Assembly (NCBI RefSeq): GCF_019599145.1
Contig: NZ_CP080647.1
Location: forward strand, 5,270,001 to 5,334,000
Reading direction: 5' to 3'
DNA length: 64,000 nucleotides
DNA from: Streptomyces akebiae
GTDB taxonomy: Bacteria > Actinomycetota > Actinomycetes > Streptomycetales > Streptomycetaceae
Part shown: positions 1 through 10,228 of the stretch, piece after piece
Numbering within the stretch: position 1 is the stretch's first letter
Layout of the letters: each line of letters opens with the position of its first letter
The notes under the pieces: model-generated
Told to the model about the DNA's origin: nothing
The model's database searches: none
What the model saw: the letters and a program-made list of their open reading frames with translations, nothing else
Made by a program: the position numbers and the translations under genes

Positions 1-114
1 AGAGTTCGAAAACCGGCGTCCGACCGCCAGGTCGGCCCTGCGATGGAACAATCCCCTTCAATCCCGGGACCGGCCCACCCCGGCATCGAGGGCTGACCGA
101 AAGGAACCACCACC

Positions 115-321
115 ATGACTCCCACGGGTGTCCCCACGCCCCGCACAGCGGGCACCCCGACGGCACACGGAACGGCCTCCCGGACCAGCACCACCACCCA
201 CATGGCCATCACCACCAGCGCGACCGCCCACCCGAGAAGTGGGGCCTGCAGCCTCCACACCGCGCGGATACCCCTGCCGCCCGAAGCCGGAGGCCCCCAC
301 ACCCAGGGAGCGCGCCCGTGA
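115..321 (+). CDS. Small uncharacterised ORF coupled to the next gene
   Basis: A 68-residue Thr/Pro/His-rich reading frame that I do not recognise. An AAAGGA ribosome-binding-like sequence lies just upstream of the ATG. Its TGA overlaps the GTG start of the following membrane-protein gene as GTGA, the usual sign of translational coupling in Streptomyces. No domain, signal peptide or membrane segment is visible. It may simply be the leader of the next gene, so confidence is low. Confidence 0.3.
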   Translation: MTPTGVPTPRTAGTPTAHGTASRTSTTTHMAITTSATAHPRSGACSLHTARIPLPPEAGGPHTQGARP

Positions 322-761
322 TCCAGTGGGTGTCTCTGGGGAGCGGCCCGCGCCCCGTCCCGCAACCCGTGGCCACCCCCTTGGTGTGGGCGACGGCCTT
401 CGGGGGCGCGATGGCGTTGGTGGCCGTCCTGAACGCACTGGTGGGCACGGACCGCCCCGGCCTGGCCCTGGCGGCCCTGTCCCTGCTCTCCGCACTGCTC
501 GGAGTCCACGCCCGCTTCATCGCGGCGCCCGGCACGGCCGCCCTGTGCTGGCTGTTCCTCAACGGCTTCGCCATCCCACCCGCGGGTGTCCTGACCTGGG
601 CCAACCCTCGCGACACCTTCTGGCTGGTCTGCCTCCTCACCGCCGCCCTCACCGGCACCACCCTGGCCCGCCTCCTCCAGGCCCGCGCCGCCTACCGCCG
701 CCTCACCACGGCTCACTCCGACCCCACGCCGGAGCCGCCGGACTGGCCGCACACCCACTGA
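318..761 (+). CDS. Small integral membrane protein, function unknown
   Basis: A 147-residue protein with three or four hydrophobic segments at roughly residues 20-40, 47-66, 70-88 and 98-115. An Arg-rich C-terminal tail (LLQARAAYRRL) is probably cytoplasmic. It resembles the small hypothetical membrane proteins common in Streptomyces, and no catalytic motif is seen. The GTG start overlaps the stop of the preceding 68-residue ORF. A tandem repeat block starts immediately after the stop. Confidence 0.6.
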   Translation: MIQWVSLGSGPRPVPQPVATPLVWATAFGGAMALVAVLNALVGTDRPGLALAALSLLSALLGVHARFIAAPGTAALCWLFLNGFAIPPAGVLTWANPRDTFWLVCLLTAALTGTTLARLLQARAAYRRLTTAHSDPTPEPPDWPHTH

Positions 762-808
762 CCACGACCACGTCCACGACCGCGTCCACGACCGCGTCCA
801 CGTCCACG
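762..808. repeat. Short tandem repeat (12-bp unit) upstream of AraC-type gene
   Basis: Imperfect tandem copies of CGTCCACGACCG (also ending CGTCCACG) fill the space between the membrane-protein stop and the regulator promoter region. It is seen directly in the sequence. It could be slippage-prone DNA or an array of binding half-sites. Confidence 0.6.
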
Positions 809-870
809 GGCCCCGCGGTCGGGCGCAAGCGCCAACCCACCCCCCCCGCCGATCCTCGTACCCTGTCCCC

Positions 871-1830
871 GTGCCGTCGTCCTCCCGCCTGCATCGCGTC
901 GCCGTCCTGGTGCTCGTGGGTGCGAAGCCGCTCGATGTCGGCATTCCCGCGCAGGTGTTCACGACGCGCGCGAGCATGCCGTACGAGGTGCGTGTGTGCG
1001 GGGCGACCCCCGGTCTCGTGACCGGCGGCGACGGCCTGTCGTACTACGTCGCCCACGGCCTGGACGCGCTCGCGTGGGCCGACATCGTCTTCATCCCCGG
1101 CTACCGGTTCCCCGACCGGGACGACCCGCCGCGGGCCGTCGTCGACGCGCTGATCGAGGCCCACGCCCGGGGCACGCGGCTCGCCGCCATCTCGACGGGC
1201 GCCTTCGCGCTCGCCGCCACGGGCCTGCTCGACGGCCGACGCGCCACGACGCACTGGCACTACGCACGGGCGCTCGCGGCGAAGCATCCGCTCGTCCGGG
1301 TCGACGAGAACGTCCTGTTCGTCGACGAGGGCAGCGTGCTGACGTCGGCGGGCGCCGCCTCGGGCATCGACCTGTGCCTGCACATCCTGCGCGGCGACCT
1401 CGGAGTGGCCGCGTCGAACCACGCGGCCCGGCGCCTGGTCGCGGCCCCGTATCGCAGCGGCGGCCAGGCACAGTACGTGCCGCGCAGTGTGCCCGAGCCG
1501 CTCGGCGAGCGGTTCGCCGCCACCCGCGAATGGGCGCTGCACCGGCTCGGCGAGCCCCTCACCCTTGAGGTTCTCGCCGGGCATGCGGCGGTCTCGCCGC
1601 GTACGTTCTCGCGGCGCTTCGTCGAGGACACGGGGTACACGCCGATGCAGTGGGTCATGCGCGCCCGCATCGACCTGGCCCGTGAGCTGCTGGAGCGTTC
1701 GCAGCGAAGCGTCGAGCAGATCGCCGCCGACGTCGGTCTGGGCACCGGCGCGAATCTGAGGACGCACTTCCAGCGCATCCTCGGCACCACGCCGAGCGAG
1801 TACCGGCGCACCTTCACCCGGGGCGAGTAG
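871..1830 (+). CDS. GlxA-family transcriptional regulator (DJ-1/PfpI + AraC HTH)
   Basis: A 319-residue two-domain regulator. Residues 10-185 form a DJ-1/PfpI-like sensing domain containing GAFALAATGLLDGRRATTHW. The position that is Cys in catalytic PfpI proteins is Ser108, so the domain is probably a sensor only. Residues 205-319 are a two-helix-turn-helix AraC DNA-binding domain (HAAVSPRTFSRRF and VGLGTGANLRTHF). The GTG start has no ribosome-binding site and a TACCCT -10-like hexamer six bases upstream, suggesting a leaderless mRNA. The gap gene follows on the same strand, so it is a candidate target, but that is inference. Confidence 0.85.
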   Translation: MPSSSRLHRVAVLVLVGAKPLDVGIPAQVFTTRASMPYEVRVCGATPGLVTGGDGLSYYVAHGLDALAWADIVFIPGYRFPDRDDPPRAVVDALIEAHARGTRLAAISTGAFALAATGLLDGRRATTHWHYARALAAKHPLVRVDENVLFVDEGSVLTSAGAASGIDLCLHILRGDLGVAASNHAARRLVAAPYRSGGQAQYVPRSVPEPLGERFAATREWALHRLGEPLTLEVLAGHAAVSPRTFSRRFVEDTGYTPMQWVMRARIDLARELLERSQRSVEQIAADVGLGTGANLRTHFQRILGTTPSEYRRTFTRGE

Positions 1831-1936
1831 CCCGCCGCCCCGTGGCGCGATCCTTTTGAACCGTGGCGATCACGCCGCTGTCACGGCCGTGTGCCGCACG
1901 CGACGCTGGTGGCGAATCGAAGGGACACCACCACTC

Positions 1937-2947
1937 ATGACTCGCATCGCGATCAACGGATTCGGCCGCATCGGACGCAACGTGCTCCGCGCTCTGCTCG
2001 AACGTGACGGCGACAGCGCCGGCGACCTCGACATCGTCGCCGTCAACGACCTCACGGAGCCCGCCACCCTCGCCCGGCTGCTGGCCTACGACAGCACGGC
2101 GGGCCGTCTCGGGCGTCCGGTGACCGTCGAGGGGAACACCCTCGTCGTCGACGGCCGTCGGATCACCGTGCTGGCCGAGCGCGAGCCCGAGCGACTGCCG
2201 TGGGCCGAACTCGGTGTCGACATCGTCCTGGAAGCCACCGGCCGCTTCACCTCCGCGAAGGCCGCCCGGGCGCACCTCGACGCGGGTGCGAAGAAGGTGC
2301 TCGTCAGCGCACCGTCGGACGGTGCCGACGTCACACTCGCGTTCGGGGTCAACAGCGACGCGTACGACCCCGACGTGCACACCATCGTCTCGAACGCCTC
2401 GTGCACGACCAACGCGCTCGCGCCGCTGGCCGCGGTGCTCGACGAACTCGCCGGCATCGAGCACGGCTTCATGACGACGGTGCACGCCTACACGCAGGAG
2501 CAGAACCTGCAGGACGGCCCGCACCGCGACGCCCGCCGCGCCCGCGCCGCCGCCGTCAACATCGTGCCGACCACGACGGGCGCCGCCAAGGCGATCGGGC
2601 TGGTCCTGCCGAACCTGGACGGCAAGCTGTCCGGCGACTCGATCCGGGTCCCCGTCCCGGTCGGCTCGATCGTCGAACTCAACACGACCGTCGCCCGCGA
2701 CGTGACGCGCGACGAGGTGCTGGCGGCGTACCGCGCGGCGGCCGAGGGCCCGCTCGCCGGCGTCCTCGAGTACTCGGACGACCCGCTCGTGTCCGCCGAC
2801 ATCACGGGCAACCCGGCCTCGTCGATCTTCGACTCGGCCCTCACCCGTGTCGACGGCCGCCACATCAAGGTGGTCGCCTGGTACGACAACGAGTGGGGCT
2901 TCTCGAACCGAGTGATAGACACCCTCAACCTCCTCGCCACCCGCTGA
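1937..2947 (+). CDS. gap: Type I glyceraldehyde-3-phosphate dehydrogenase
   Basis: A 336-residue glycolytic enzyme that oxidises glyceraldehyde 3-phosphate to 1,3-bisphosphoglycerate with NAD+ in the cytoplasm. It begins with the Rossmann motif INGFGRIGRN. The catalytic loop SNASCTTNALAP carries Cys156, the partner His is in TTVHAYTQ near residue 183, and WYDNEWGFSNR is near the C-terminus. An open frame extends upstream to 1856, but the family start MTRIAINGFG at 1937 is preceded by AAGGGA and is preferred. The strong hairpin at 2994-3029 ends the unit. Streptomycetes often carry several gap paralogues; this one sits in an accessory setting. Confidence 0.95.
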   Translation: MTRIAINGFGRIGRNVLRALLERDGDSAGDLDIVAVNDLTEPATLARLLAYDSTAGRLGRPVTVEGNTLVVDGRRITVLAEREPERLPWAELGVDIVLEATGRFTSAKAARAHLDAGAKKVLVSAPSDGADVTLAFGVNSDAYDPDVHTIVSNASCTTNALAPLAAVLDELAGIEHGFMTTVHAYTQEQNLQDGPHRDARRARAAAVNIVPTTTGAAKAIGLVLPNLDGKLSGDSIRVPVPVGSIVELNTTVARDVTRDEVLAAYRAAAEGPLAGVLEYSDDPLVSADITGNPASSIFDSALTRVDGRHIKVVAWYDNEWGFSNRVIDTLNLLATR

Positions 2948-2993
2948 CGAGGGCGAGGACGGGCCGACCCCGGCCGTGCCCCGCCACGCACAC

Positions 2994-3029
2994 CCGAAGG
3001 GCCCCACCGCGAACGGTGGGGCCCTTCGG
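2994..3029. terminator. Strong bidirectional hairpin terminator after gap
   Basis: A perfect 16-bp stem (CCGAAGGGCCCCACCG with its complement) closed by a CGAA tetraloop. It lies between gap (+) and the convergent gene at 3050 (-), so it can serve both. The central part is identical to the hairpin at 16891-16928 beside the attachment site. Confidence 0.85.
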
Positions 3030-3049
3030 CGTGCGACAGCGGCGGCGTC

Positions 3050-3907
3050 TCAGCGCCGGCATTCACCCGATCGGTTCGCACGGTCGTGCTTGTAGAACTT
3101 GAACACCGGCTGCCCGTTGCGGAGCACGTCGGACGTGCCGTCGTAGTAGTAGTTGCGGTCCACGATGTCTCGCTGGGTGCCGTAGATGCCCCACTTGTCG
3201 TGGCCCTTCTTCTCGGTCCCGTCGTACCAGTTGTACTCGTCGATCCAGAAGTGCGGGTTGACGCGCACCACGCGCTTGATGGGCGCCGCGGTGAGCCACG
3301 CGGTCCGGCCGGGCGGGACGTCTATGGTGACGGAACGGCCCCAGCCGACGGTCTTGGCGTAGGCCCACGAGTACGAGAACTCGGCACCGACGCCGACCCC
3401 GAACATCTTGCTGATGTTGGGGGTGACGCTGAGGCTGCCGTTCACCGTCTTCGTGGTGGTCGTCGTCGTGCTGTAGGCCTGGTCGACCCGCTCGCTGACG
3501 TTGCCGCCCTGCGCGCAGTTGGTCACCTCGTCGGAGTACGCCGTCTGTCTCCCCTCGTACGTTTAGGAGGACGACGCGGGGTAGTAGCAGTGGCCCTTGA
3601 TCTCACGCCAGCCCGGGTTCATGGCGTAGCGGTTTCCCGCCTTGCTGCCGCCGATGTACCGCCAGACCGGCGTCTTCCCCACGCTTCCACGGCTTCTGTC
3701 GAGCAGCTGCTTGGTGTCGACGTTGTAGTACCAGAGGCTCTGGCCGCTCCGGTTGGAGCCGTTCTGGCACATGTTCGGGAGCAGCCAGTCGTGTGTGCCG
3801 TTGACGTCGGTCGACGCGGTCGCGGCCGGGGCGGAGGCGAGGGTCAGGCCGCTGATCGCCATACCGAAGGCGGCGCCTGTCAGGAGGCACTTCTTGATGG
3901 TGGGCAT
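3050..3907 (-). pseudogene. Secreted beta-rich protein, pore-forming-toxin-like, split by in-frame TAA
   Basis: The ATG at 3907 follows AAGGACG and starts a clear Sec signal peptide (MPTIKKCLLTGAAFGMAISG, cleavage near ATAS). The first open segment ends at a TAA (3563-3565) after PASSS. The same frame then continues without another stop to 3050, including a Ser/Thr-rich stretch (AYSTTTTTTKTVNG), alternating polar/nonpolar strands (GVGVGAEFSYSWAYAKTVGW) and a Trp/Tyr-rich C-terminus. The intact product would be about 285 residues. The alternating strand pattern resembles the membrane hairpins of aerolysin-type toxins, but I cannot name a family. A nonsense mutation, or a sequence error, separates signal peptide from body; a GTG at 3526 could restart the second part without a signal. 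Confidence 0.6.
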
Positions 3908-4086
3908 GATTCTTACGTCCTTGCGCGTTGGATGCGGGACCACACGTGTGCGGGCCGGGCGGTCGGTCGGTAGCCGTGGGACCGGCTGCGAGCAGTCTTT
4001 TGGCGGCGCGAGTTGATGCCCAACCCGGTCCGAGGGAGGAATCAACTCGTCCGAGACCCGGCGGCCCGGCCCGGCGGCCCCCGGAA

Positions 4087-7000
4087 TCAGTGGCCGCACA
4101 CCTCGCGGTACGGCGCGTCGGGTATGTACGTGTGCCATTGGGCGGGTGTCAGGTCGGCGTCGCCGGTGCGTGCGCAGATCCGGGTGACGGCCCGGGCGGG
4201 GTCGATGGTGTGGCGCTGGAGCGGGACGTGGGTGCCCGCCGCGTGGACGGTGGTGCTGTCGGGGCTGAAGGCGAGGGACGTGATGGCGTCGCCGGGAGTG
4301 GTCAGCGGGCCGCCGAGGGGCTGTCGGGTGGCGATGTCCCACAGCTGGAGCGTGCCGGCGTCGCCGCCGACGGCCAGGGTGCGTCCGTCGGGACTGATGG
4401 CGAGGGCGCCGACTGCCTCGGGCCCAGGCGGTGTTTCAGGTCGCCGTCCCACAGGGTGACCCGCCCGGTCTCGTCGCCCGCCGCGAGCCGGGAGCCGTCG
4501 GGGGCGAAGGCGAGGGCGCCGGTCTCGGCGCCCTGGACGAGGCTGTGGGCGATGGGGGCGGCGCCCCGCGCGGGCGAGGTCGAGAGCTCGGGGGACGTGC
4601 CGGAGGACAGGCGCACCGAGCGGTCGTCGGCGACGAGGAGCCGTCCGTCGGGGCGGACGGCCAGCCCGGGGCCGGCCGCGTCCGGGTACACGGCGGCCCG
4701 CCGGTGCCGTGCGGTGTCCCACACCTCGTCGCTCAGCCCGCCGATGCCGGAGGTGCGCGTGGCGTACAGGGTGCGGCCGCCGGGGCCCAGGGCGAGTGTG
4801 ACGACCGCTCCGTCGGACCGCGGTGTCGTCAGGTCCAGTGTGGTGCGGGCGCGGCCGCGCGCCAGGTGCCAGAGGACGAACCGCTGGGGCGCGACGAGAC
4901 GGCCGGGTGCGGAGACGCCGTAGGCGAAGGTGCCGCCGTCGGGGCTGAAGGCCATCAGCGCCGTGGTGTCCCGCGCGACGACCGGCTGCTCCGGGTCGCG
5001 CGACACGGGCAGGGGCACCGGCGGCGGCGTCCACAGCACCCGCCCGTCGCGTGTGTCGCGCAGGTGGAAGCGGTAGCCGGTGTCCCCTGTCCGTTCGGCG
5101 GTGGCGAGCATGCGGCCGTCCGGGCTGAGCAGCACCGCGTCCAGGGGGCGCTCGCGCCACGCGGAGCTGACGGCGCCCGCGAGGTCCAGCGTGTGGACGG
5201 TGCCGCCTTCGAGGTAGCGCAGCAGCGGCCGGTCGGGGTCCCAGGCGAGGCCGCCGTAGAGGTGTTCGTTGTGCAGAGGGTGGCGGAACACCGGGGCGGG
5301 GTCGTCCGGCGTGGACGAGGTGAGGCGCCACGCCCTGATCTCGCCGTCGTCGGCGGTCGCCAGGAGCGTCCCGTCCTCGCTGAAGGCGAGACTGTGCACG
5401 CCGGGGTCCGGGAGGTCGGCGATCAGGCGCCCGGACGCGGCGTCCCAGACGTGGACGCCGTTGGGGGAGGCCACGGCGAACCGGTCGGCGCCGTCGCCCG
5501 GACCGCCGAACACCAGCGTCGCGTAGTCGTCGCAGAGGGCGCCCGCGTCCTCCCAGGCGCCGGGCAGGGTGCGGTGGCGGGCGGTGTCCCACACCTGCGG
5601 TGCGCGGTCGGCGGGACAGACGGCCGTCAGGCGGCCGTCGGTGCTCGGCGCGACGTTCGCGAGGCCGGTCACCCGGGTCTCGAACAGCGGTGTGCCGTCG
5701 GCGGCCGAGTACAGCCGCACCAGGTCGTCCTCCGGGCCGCTCACCGCGTAGCTGCGGCCGTCGGTGCCGAAGTCCACGGTGGCGTCGACCGGCAGGGCCG
5801 GCCCGGTCCACCGCCCGGCGGAGCTGTCCCACAGCCGTACGCCGTCGTCCCCGGCGATCGTGAGCAGCCGTCCGTCGGGGCCGGCTCCGACGAGCGTTCC
5901 GTCGGGCATCCGGTCCGATGCGAGCGGGCGGTGCGTGCTCACGTCCCAGGCGTGCCAGGTGTCGCCGCCCGCGCTGAGCAGCGTGCGGCCGGAGCGGGTG
6001 AGGAAGCGGGCCGGGGCGCTGTCGGGGGTCGGGTCGGTGAAGGCGTCCGTCTCGGGCTGGGCGAGGGCGCCGAGCAGGGCGCGGCGGGTCTCCGGCGACT
6101 CGGCGACGCGCCAGGCGGCGACGCCGAGCAGCTGGGCGGTGCGCGGGTCGGTGGTGCGCAGGGATTCGGCGACCTCCGCGACACGCCGGGCCGCCGCGTC
6201 GGTACGGCGCCGCTGGTTGTCGTGGTGCTCCGCCCAGGCGGCCAGGCCGGCCACCAGGGCGACGGCCAGGACGGCGGAGAGGGAGGCCAGCAGGGCCCGG
6301 GAGCGCCGCGCGGCGCGGGCGGCGGCGCGGAGTTCCGCCTCGCGGCCGTCCAGTCCGGCGGTGAGGAAGGCCCGCTCCGTCGTCGTGAGCATGCTGTCGT
6401 CGTCCCCGAACAGCTCCTCCGCGCGCGCCAGCCGGGTGCCCCGGTACAGGGCGCCGGGGTCGCGGTCGTGCTCCAGCCAGGCGCGGGTGGCCTCGGCGAG
6501 GCGGCGGTGGTGGCGCAGCCGCTCGCGGTCCTCCTCGATCCAGCCGTGCAGCCGCGGCCAGCAGGTGATCAGCGCCTCGTGGGCGAGCTGGACGCCGTCC
6601 TCGTCGGCGGTCAGCAGCCGGGCGCGGGTCAACCGGTCCACGACCACCGGTACGTCGGACGCGGCCCACTCCGCCATGTCGGCCCGGGTGAGCGGGCGCC
6701 GGGTGTCGGGGGTGCCCTGGCCCGGCTCGACCATCCGCAGCAGCAGGTGCCGGGCGGTGCGGGCCTGCTCCGGTGACAGCTGCCCGTACACCGCCTCCGC
6801 GGTCGCCGCGATCGCGCCGCGCACCCCGCCCGCCGCCTGGTACCCGGCGAGGGTGAGCATCCGGCCCCGGCGCCGCCGCCATGTCTCCAGCAGGGCGTGC
6901 GAGAGCATCGGCAGACCGCCGGGCTCGTCGAGCACCTCCTCGACGAGCCGCGCGGTCAGCTCCCGCTCGACGAGGAGGCCGACCGCCTGGGCGGGCTTGA

Positions 7001-7834
7001 CGACCGCCTCACGCAGTTCCTCCGCCCTCATCGGACCGACCAGCAGGGACACGCGGCTCAGGGAGTCCGCCAGCTCCCGGTGCTCGGCGCAGCGGGCGTA
7101 GAAGTCGGCGCGAACGGCGATCACCACGCGCACCCGGCTGCCCGGGTCCCGGGCGGCGAGCAGCAGGTCGATGAACCGGCCGCGCTCCTCCCGGTCCCGG
7201 CAGAGGGTGAAGACCTCCTCGAACTGGTCCACCACCACCCAGCTGTCCGGCTCGTCCCCGGCCGGGGCGAGCAGATGGCCGTACGTGGTGGCGGGCCGTG
7301 GGCCCGGGGTGAGGATGCGCAGCACCGCCGGGCCGCCCTGCTCCGCGATCTTCTCCCGTATCCGGGGTATCAGCCCGGCCCGCAGCAGCGAGGACTTGCC
7401 GCTGCCGGACGGCCCGAACACGACCGCGAACCGGTGGCCGCACACCAGCTCCCGCAACTCCTCCGCCAGCTGGTCCCGGCCGAAGAACAGGTCGCGGTCG
7501 TCCGGCTCGAAACGGGACAGCCCCCGGTACGGCGGCGCCGTGTCCCCGGCGTCGTCGAGCGCCTCCCCGCGGCCTCGGTCTCGGCCCGCTTCCAGCGGGG
7601 TTCCCACTCGCCCGGGTCGCCCCCGCAGGCGCGCGCATACCCCTGGACCACGGCGAGCGACGGCAGCCGTGTCCCGGACGCGGCCCTGGACAACGCCGCC
7701 GCCGAGAACCCCGCCGCGTCGGCCATGGTCCGGTACGAGGGGCTGCCCGCGGCCCGGCGCAGCTCCCGCAGCTCATGGGCGAGGCGTGGCACGGGGCCGG
7801 CCGCGGGATCCAGCGGTCTCTCGGGACGCGCCAC
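4087..7834 (-). pseudogene. XRE-nSTAND1-WD40 signalling protein with two frameshifts
   Basis: Three consecutive reading frames add up to one protein of about 1,250 residues. The first (from GTG 7834) encodes an XRE-like helix-turn-helix region (LAHELRELRRAAGSPSYRTM, SAAALSRAASG). The second, from about 7575, encodes an nSTAND1 NTPase with Walker A GPSGSGKSSLLRAG, a linker with a membrane-like segment, and many WD40 repeats (for example LLSPDGRMLATAE). The third, from about 4425 to 4087, completes the last WD40 blades (ISPDGRTLAVGGDAGTLQLWD). Both junctions need one extra base and lie in G/C-rich runs, so sequence error or recent decay are both possible. Related proteins are thought to act as signal-sensing STAND switches. 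Confidence 0.8.
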
Positions 7835-8147
7835 GGTTCGCCTCGCTTCCGTCCGGATGCCGCAGAGCGGTGAAAAGGCATTCGTAAGGCGGCTAAACAT
7901 ATTCTCCTGGCGCTCCGGAGTCACCGGTTTCCATCGGGATGTGGCATTGATGACAGCCGCGCAGCCGGCCCGCGAATCAACCCGGCGGTGTCGCGCGCAA
8001 TTGATTCCCCTGCTGGGAGGGGGTGAGCAACAACGTGTGCGCTGTCAGCCTCGGTCACGTCAGCCCGGGCCCCCGGCCCCCGGACCTGGCCCCGACAGCC
8101 TCCGGCCGCCTGACATCAGGCACACCGAGTCATCTGGAGAACAGCGC
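7835..8147. other. Intergenic region between divergent genes
   Basis: It separates the leftward STAND gene from the rightward RIP-pectinesterase gene and must contain both promoters. It is somewhat AT-richer than its surroundings around 7890-8030. The only defined site I can point to is GGAGA upstream of the ATG at 8148; no convincing operator or RNA structure was seen. Confidence 0.5.
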
Positions 8148-10163
8148 ATGACCGCCACCGACATCACGGCGCTCCCCGAACAGGGGGTGCCTCAGCCACC
8201 GCCTCCACCCCGGCGCCGCGCCCGCGAGGCCACCGTCGTATGGATCGTGACCACGATCGTGCTGTCGATCTTCGCCACCTTGCTCGGCCCGCTGGGCGGG
8301 CTGCAGAGCGCGAGCGCCGCAGCCGGCCAGACGCCGATCTTCAGGCTGGACGGCGCCACCGCCACGCGCGCCAACTACCGCGCCTTCCTCGATCGATTCC
8401 GCGACAACGTGGCGTATCACGGGCAGGTGAACGGCAGGCGCCTGACCGATGAGGTCCAGGGCACGAGACTCACCGTCGAGCACACCAACCCCGCGGCTTC
8501 GGGTTTCACCGAAGCCGTCATCATCACCGAGGACAGCCACGAGGTGCGCCTCCGTTTCCGGGTGAGCGACATGTACCTCGTGGGCTGGTTCGATCGCGAC
8601 GGCCGCTACAACTACGTCGGTCCCGAGAACGAATCGCAGGTCCCGGCGGAACCTCGCCTCGGCCCTGACGGACGGCCGCTCGTAGCTCGGCAGCTGCACG
8701 GGTCGCCGAGCTACGTCAACCTGCAGACCCAGGGGAACGTGTCCCGCTACACCCTGAAGTACGGGCGGGTGGAGACCGAGAACCACGCCATGAGCCTGTG
8801 GAACGCCGACGGTACCGAGGCCAGTCGACAGCGCGGGGCCGCGGCGGCGCTGTACTTCGCCCAGTTCATCTCCGAGGCCACCCGTCTCCGTGACACCGGC
8901 GAATGGCTCGCAGAGCGAGCGTTCGGCGAGGACGACTGGGAGTCGTACAACATGCACACGACCATCGACCGCCGCCTCGTCGACATGCAGAACGAGTGGG
9001 GCACGATCAGCAATCACTTCGCCGCCGCCCAGGCCAACCCGGACGGCTTCGACCCCTCCGAGAACCTCCTGACCGTATGGACCGTGAATTCCCGAGGGGA
9101 TCTGGTCGAGCAGACGCTTCGCTGGGCGTACCAGTTCGCGAGCGTGTTGTACGTCGCCAACGGCTACGCCGGCTACAGCAAGCCCAGGAGGCAGCTCACC
9201 ACGGACCGCACGTTTGTCGTGGCGCGCGACGGCTCCGGTGACTACAGGACGATCCAGTCCGCGATCAACGCCGTCCCCGCGGACGGGGTCGCCCACACCA
9301 TCGTCATCGACAAGGGCATCTACCGCGAGGCCATCACCGTCCCGAGCAACAAGACCCACCTGACCATCAAAGGCGCCCCGGGGGTCTCTTCCTGGGATGT
9401 GTACATCTACAACGACAGGGCCCATGGGACGCGCCGGCCCGACGGCAGCCTGTACGGCACCGAGGGCAGTGCCACGGCCACCTTCAAGGCACGCGACCTG
9501 ACCGTCCAGGACCTCACGATCGCCAACACGTTCAATGCCAAGGCACACCCGGAGATCGGCCCGTTCGAGACCCAGGCCGTCGCGGTGGCCGCCAAAGGTG
9601 ACCGGCAGGTGTTCGACAACGTCACGATCAAGGGCCGCCAGGACACCCTGTTGGTCAAGGGGAACGCACCCACGGACCAGGCCCGGCAGTACTTCTACAA
9701 CTGCTACATCACGGGCACGGTGGACTTCATCTTCGGCAACGCCACCGCGGTGATCGACCGGTCCGAGATCAAGGTGGACGACTGGCCCGGCGGCACGTTG
9801 CTTGCGCCGAACACCGACCGCAGGAAGAAGTACGGGATCCTCATCACCGGCAGCCAGGTGGGTTCCAGTGGTGTGCCGAACGATTCGTACTACCTCGGCC
9901 GGCCGTGGCACAACTCGCCGGACGCCTGGCCCCAGGCGGTGGTCCGTGACACCCGTCTGGACTACATGATCAAGGAAACGCAGCCCTGGACCGACATGAT
10001 GCCCGACTACCACTGGCAGCAGGCCCGGTTCCGGGAGTACAACAACAGAGATAAGGGAGCCGGCATCGGACCGAACGCACCGAAGCTGACCGACGCCGAG
10101 GCCGCGGACTACACCGCACAGAAGTACCTGGCGGGCACCGACGGCTGGAACCCGGTCCGCTGA
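8148..10163 (+). CDS. Secreted ribosome-inactivating protein-pectin methylesterase fusion
   Basis: A 671-residue protein. Residues 1-58 are a basic, Pro-rich N-terminus and hydrophobic segment (WIVTTIVLSIFATLLGPLGG) ending SASAAA, a likely signal peptide. Residues 62-310 match the RIP fold of ricin-type rRNA N-glycosylases: MYLVGWF (compare ricin AYVVGY), FISEATRLR with the catalytic Glu243/Arg246 pair, and NEWGTIS with the active-site Trp284. Residues 350-671 are a complete CE8 pectin methylesterase: GIYRE, QAVA, QDT (Asp499), GTVDFIFGNA (Asp526) and LGRPW (Arg585/Trp587). Both halves keep their key residues. One protein could thus depurinate rRNA and demethylate pectin, suggesting a plant-facing role. 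It starts at the ATG after CTGGAGAAC, and a strong terminator follows. Confidence 0.88.
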   Translation: MTATDITALPEQGVPQPPPPPRRRAREATVVWIVTTIVLSIFATLLGPLGGLQSASAAAGQTPIFRLDGATATRANYRAFLDRFRDNVAYHGQVNGRRLTDEVQGTRLTVEHTNPAASGFTEAVIITEDSHEVRLRFRVSDMYLVGWFDRDGRYNYVGPENESQVPAEPRLGPDGRPLVARQLHGSPSYVNLQTQGNVSRYTLKYGRVETENHAMSLWNADGTEASRQRGAAAALYFAQFISEATRLRDTGEWLAERAFGEDDWESYNMHTTIDRRLVDMQNEWGTISNHFAAAQANPDGFDPSENLLTVWTVNSRGDLVEQTLRWAYQFASVLYVANGYAGYSKPRRQLTTDRTFVVARDGSGDYRTIQSAINAVPADGVAHTIVIDKGIYREAITVPSNKTHLTIKGAPGVSSWDVYIYNDRAHGTRRPDGSLYGTEGSATATFKARDLTVQDLTIANTFNAKAHPEIGPFETQAVAVAAKGDRQVFDNVTIKGRQDTLLVKGNAPTDQARQYFYNCYITGTVDFIFGNATAVIDRSEIKVDDWPGGTLLAPNTDRRKKYGILITGSQVGSSGVPNDSYYLGRPWHNSPDAWPQAVVRDTRLDYMIKETQPWTDMMPDYHWQQARFREYNNRDKGAGIGPNAPKLTDAEAADYTAQKYLAGTDGWNPVR

Positions 10164-10228
10164 CCGCGGCCGAGACGACAGGCACACGGCCCACCGGCGG
10201 CACCCCCGCCCCGGAGGCGAGGTGAACC

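Noticed and set aside
4431..6776. 781-residue plus-strand frame opposite the STAND-WD40 gene
   Set aside because: Composition is typical of an antisense shadow (Gly/Val/Arg-rich), and the minus strand has clear WD40 and NTPase motifs.
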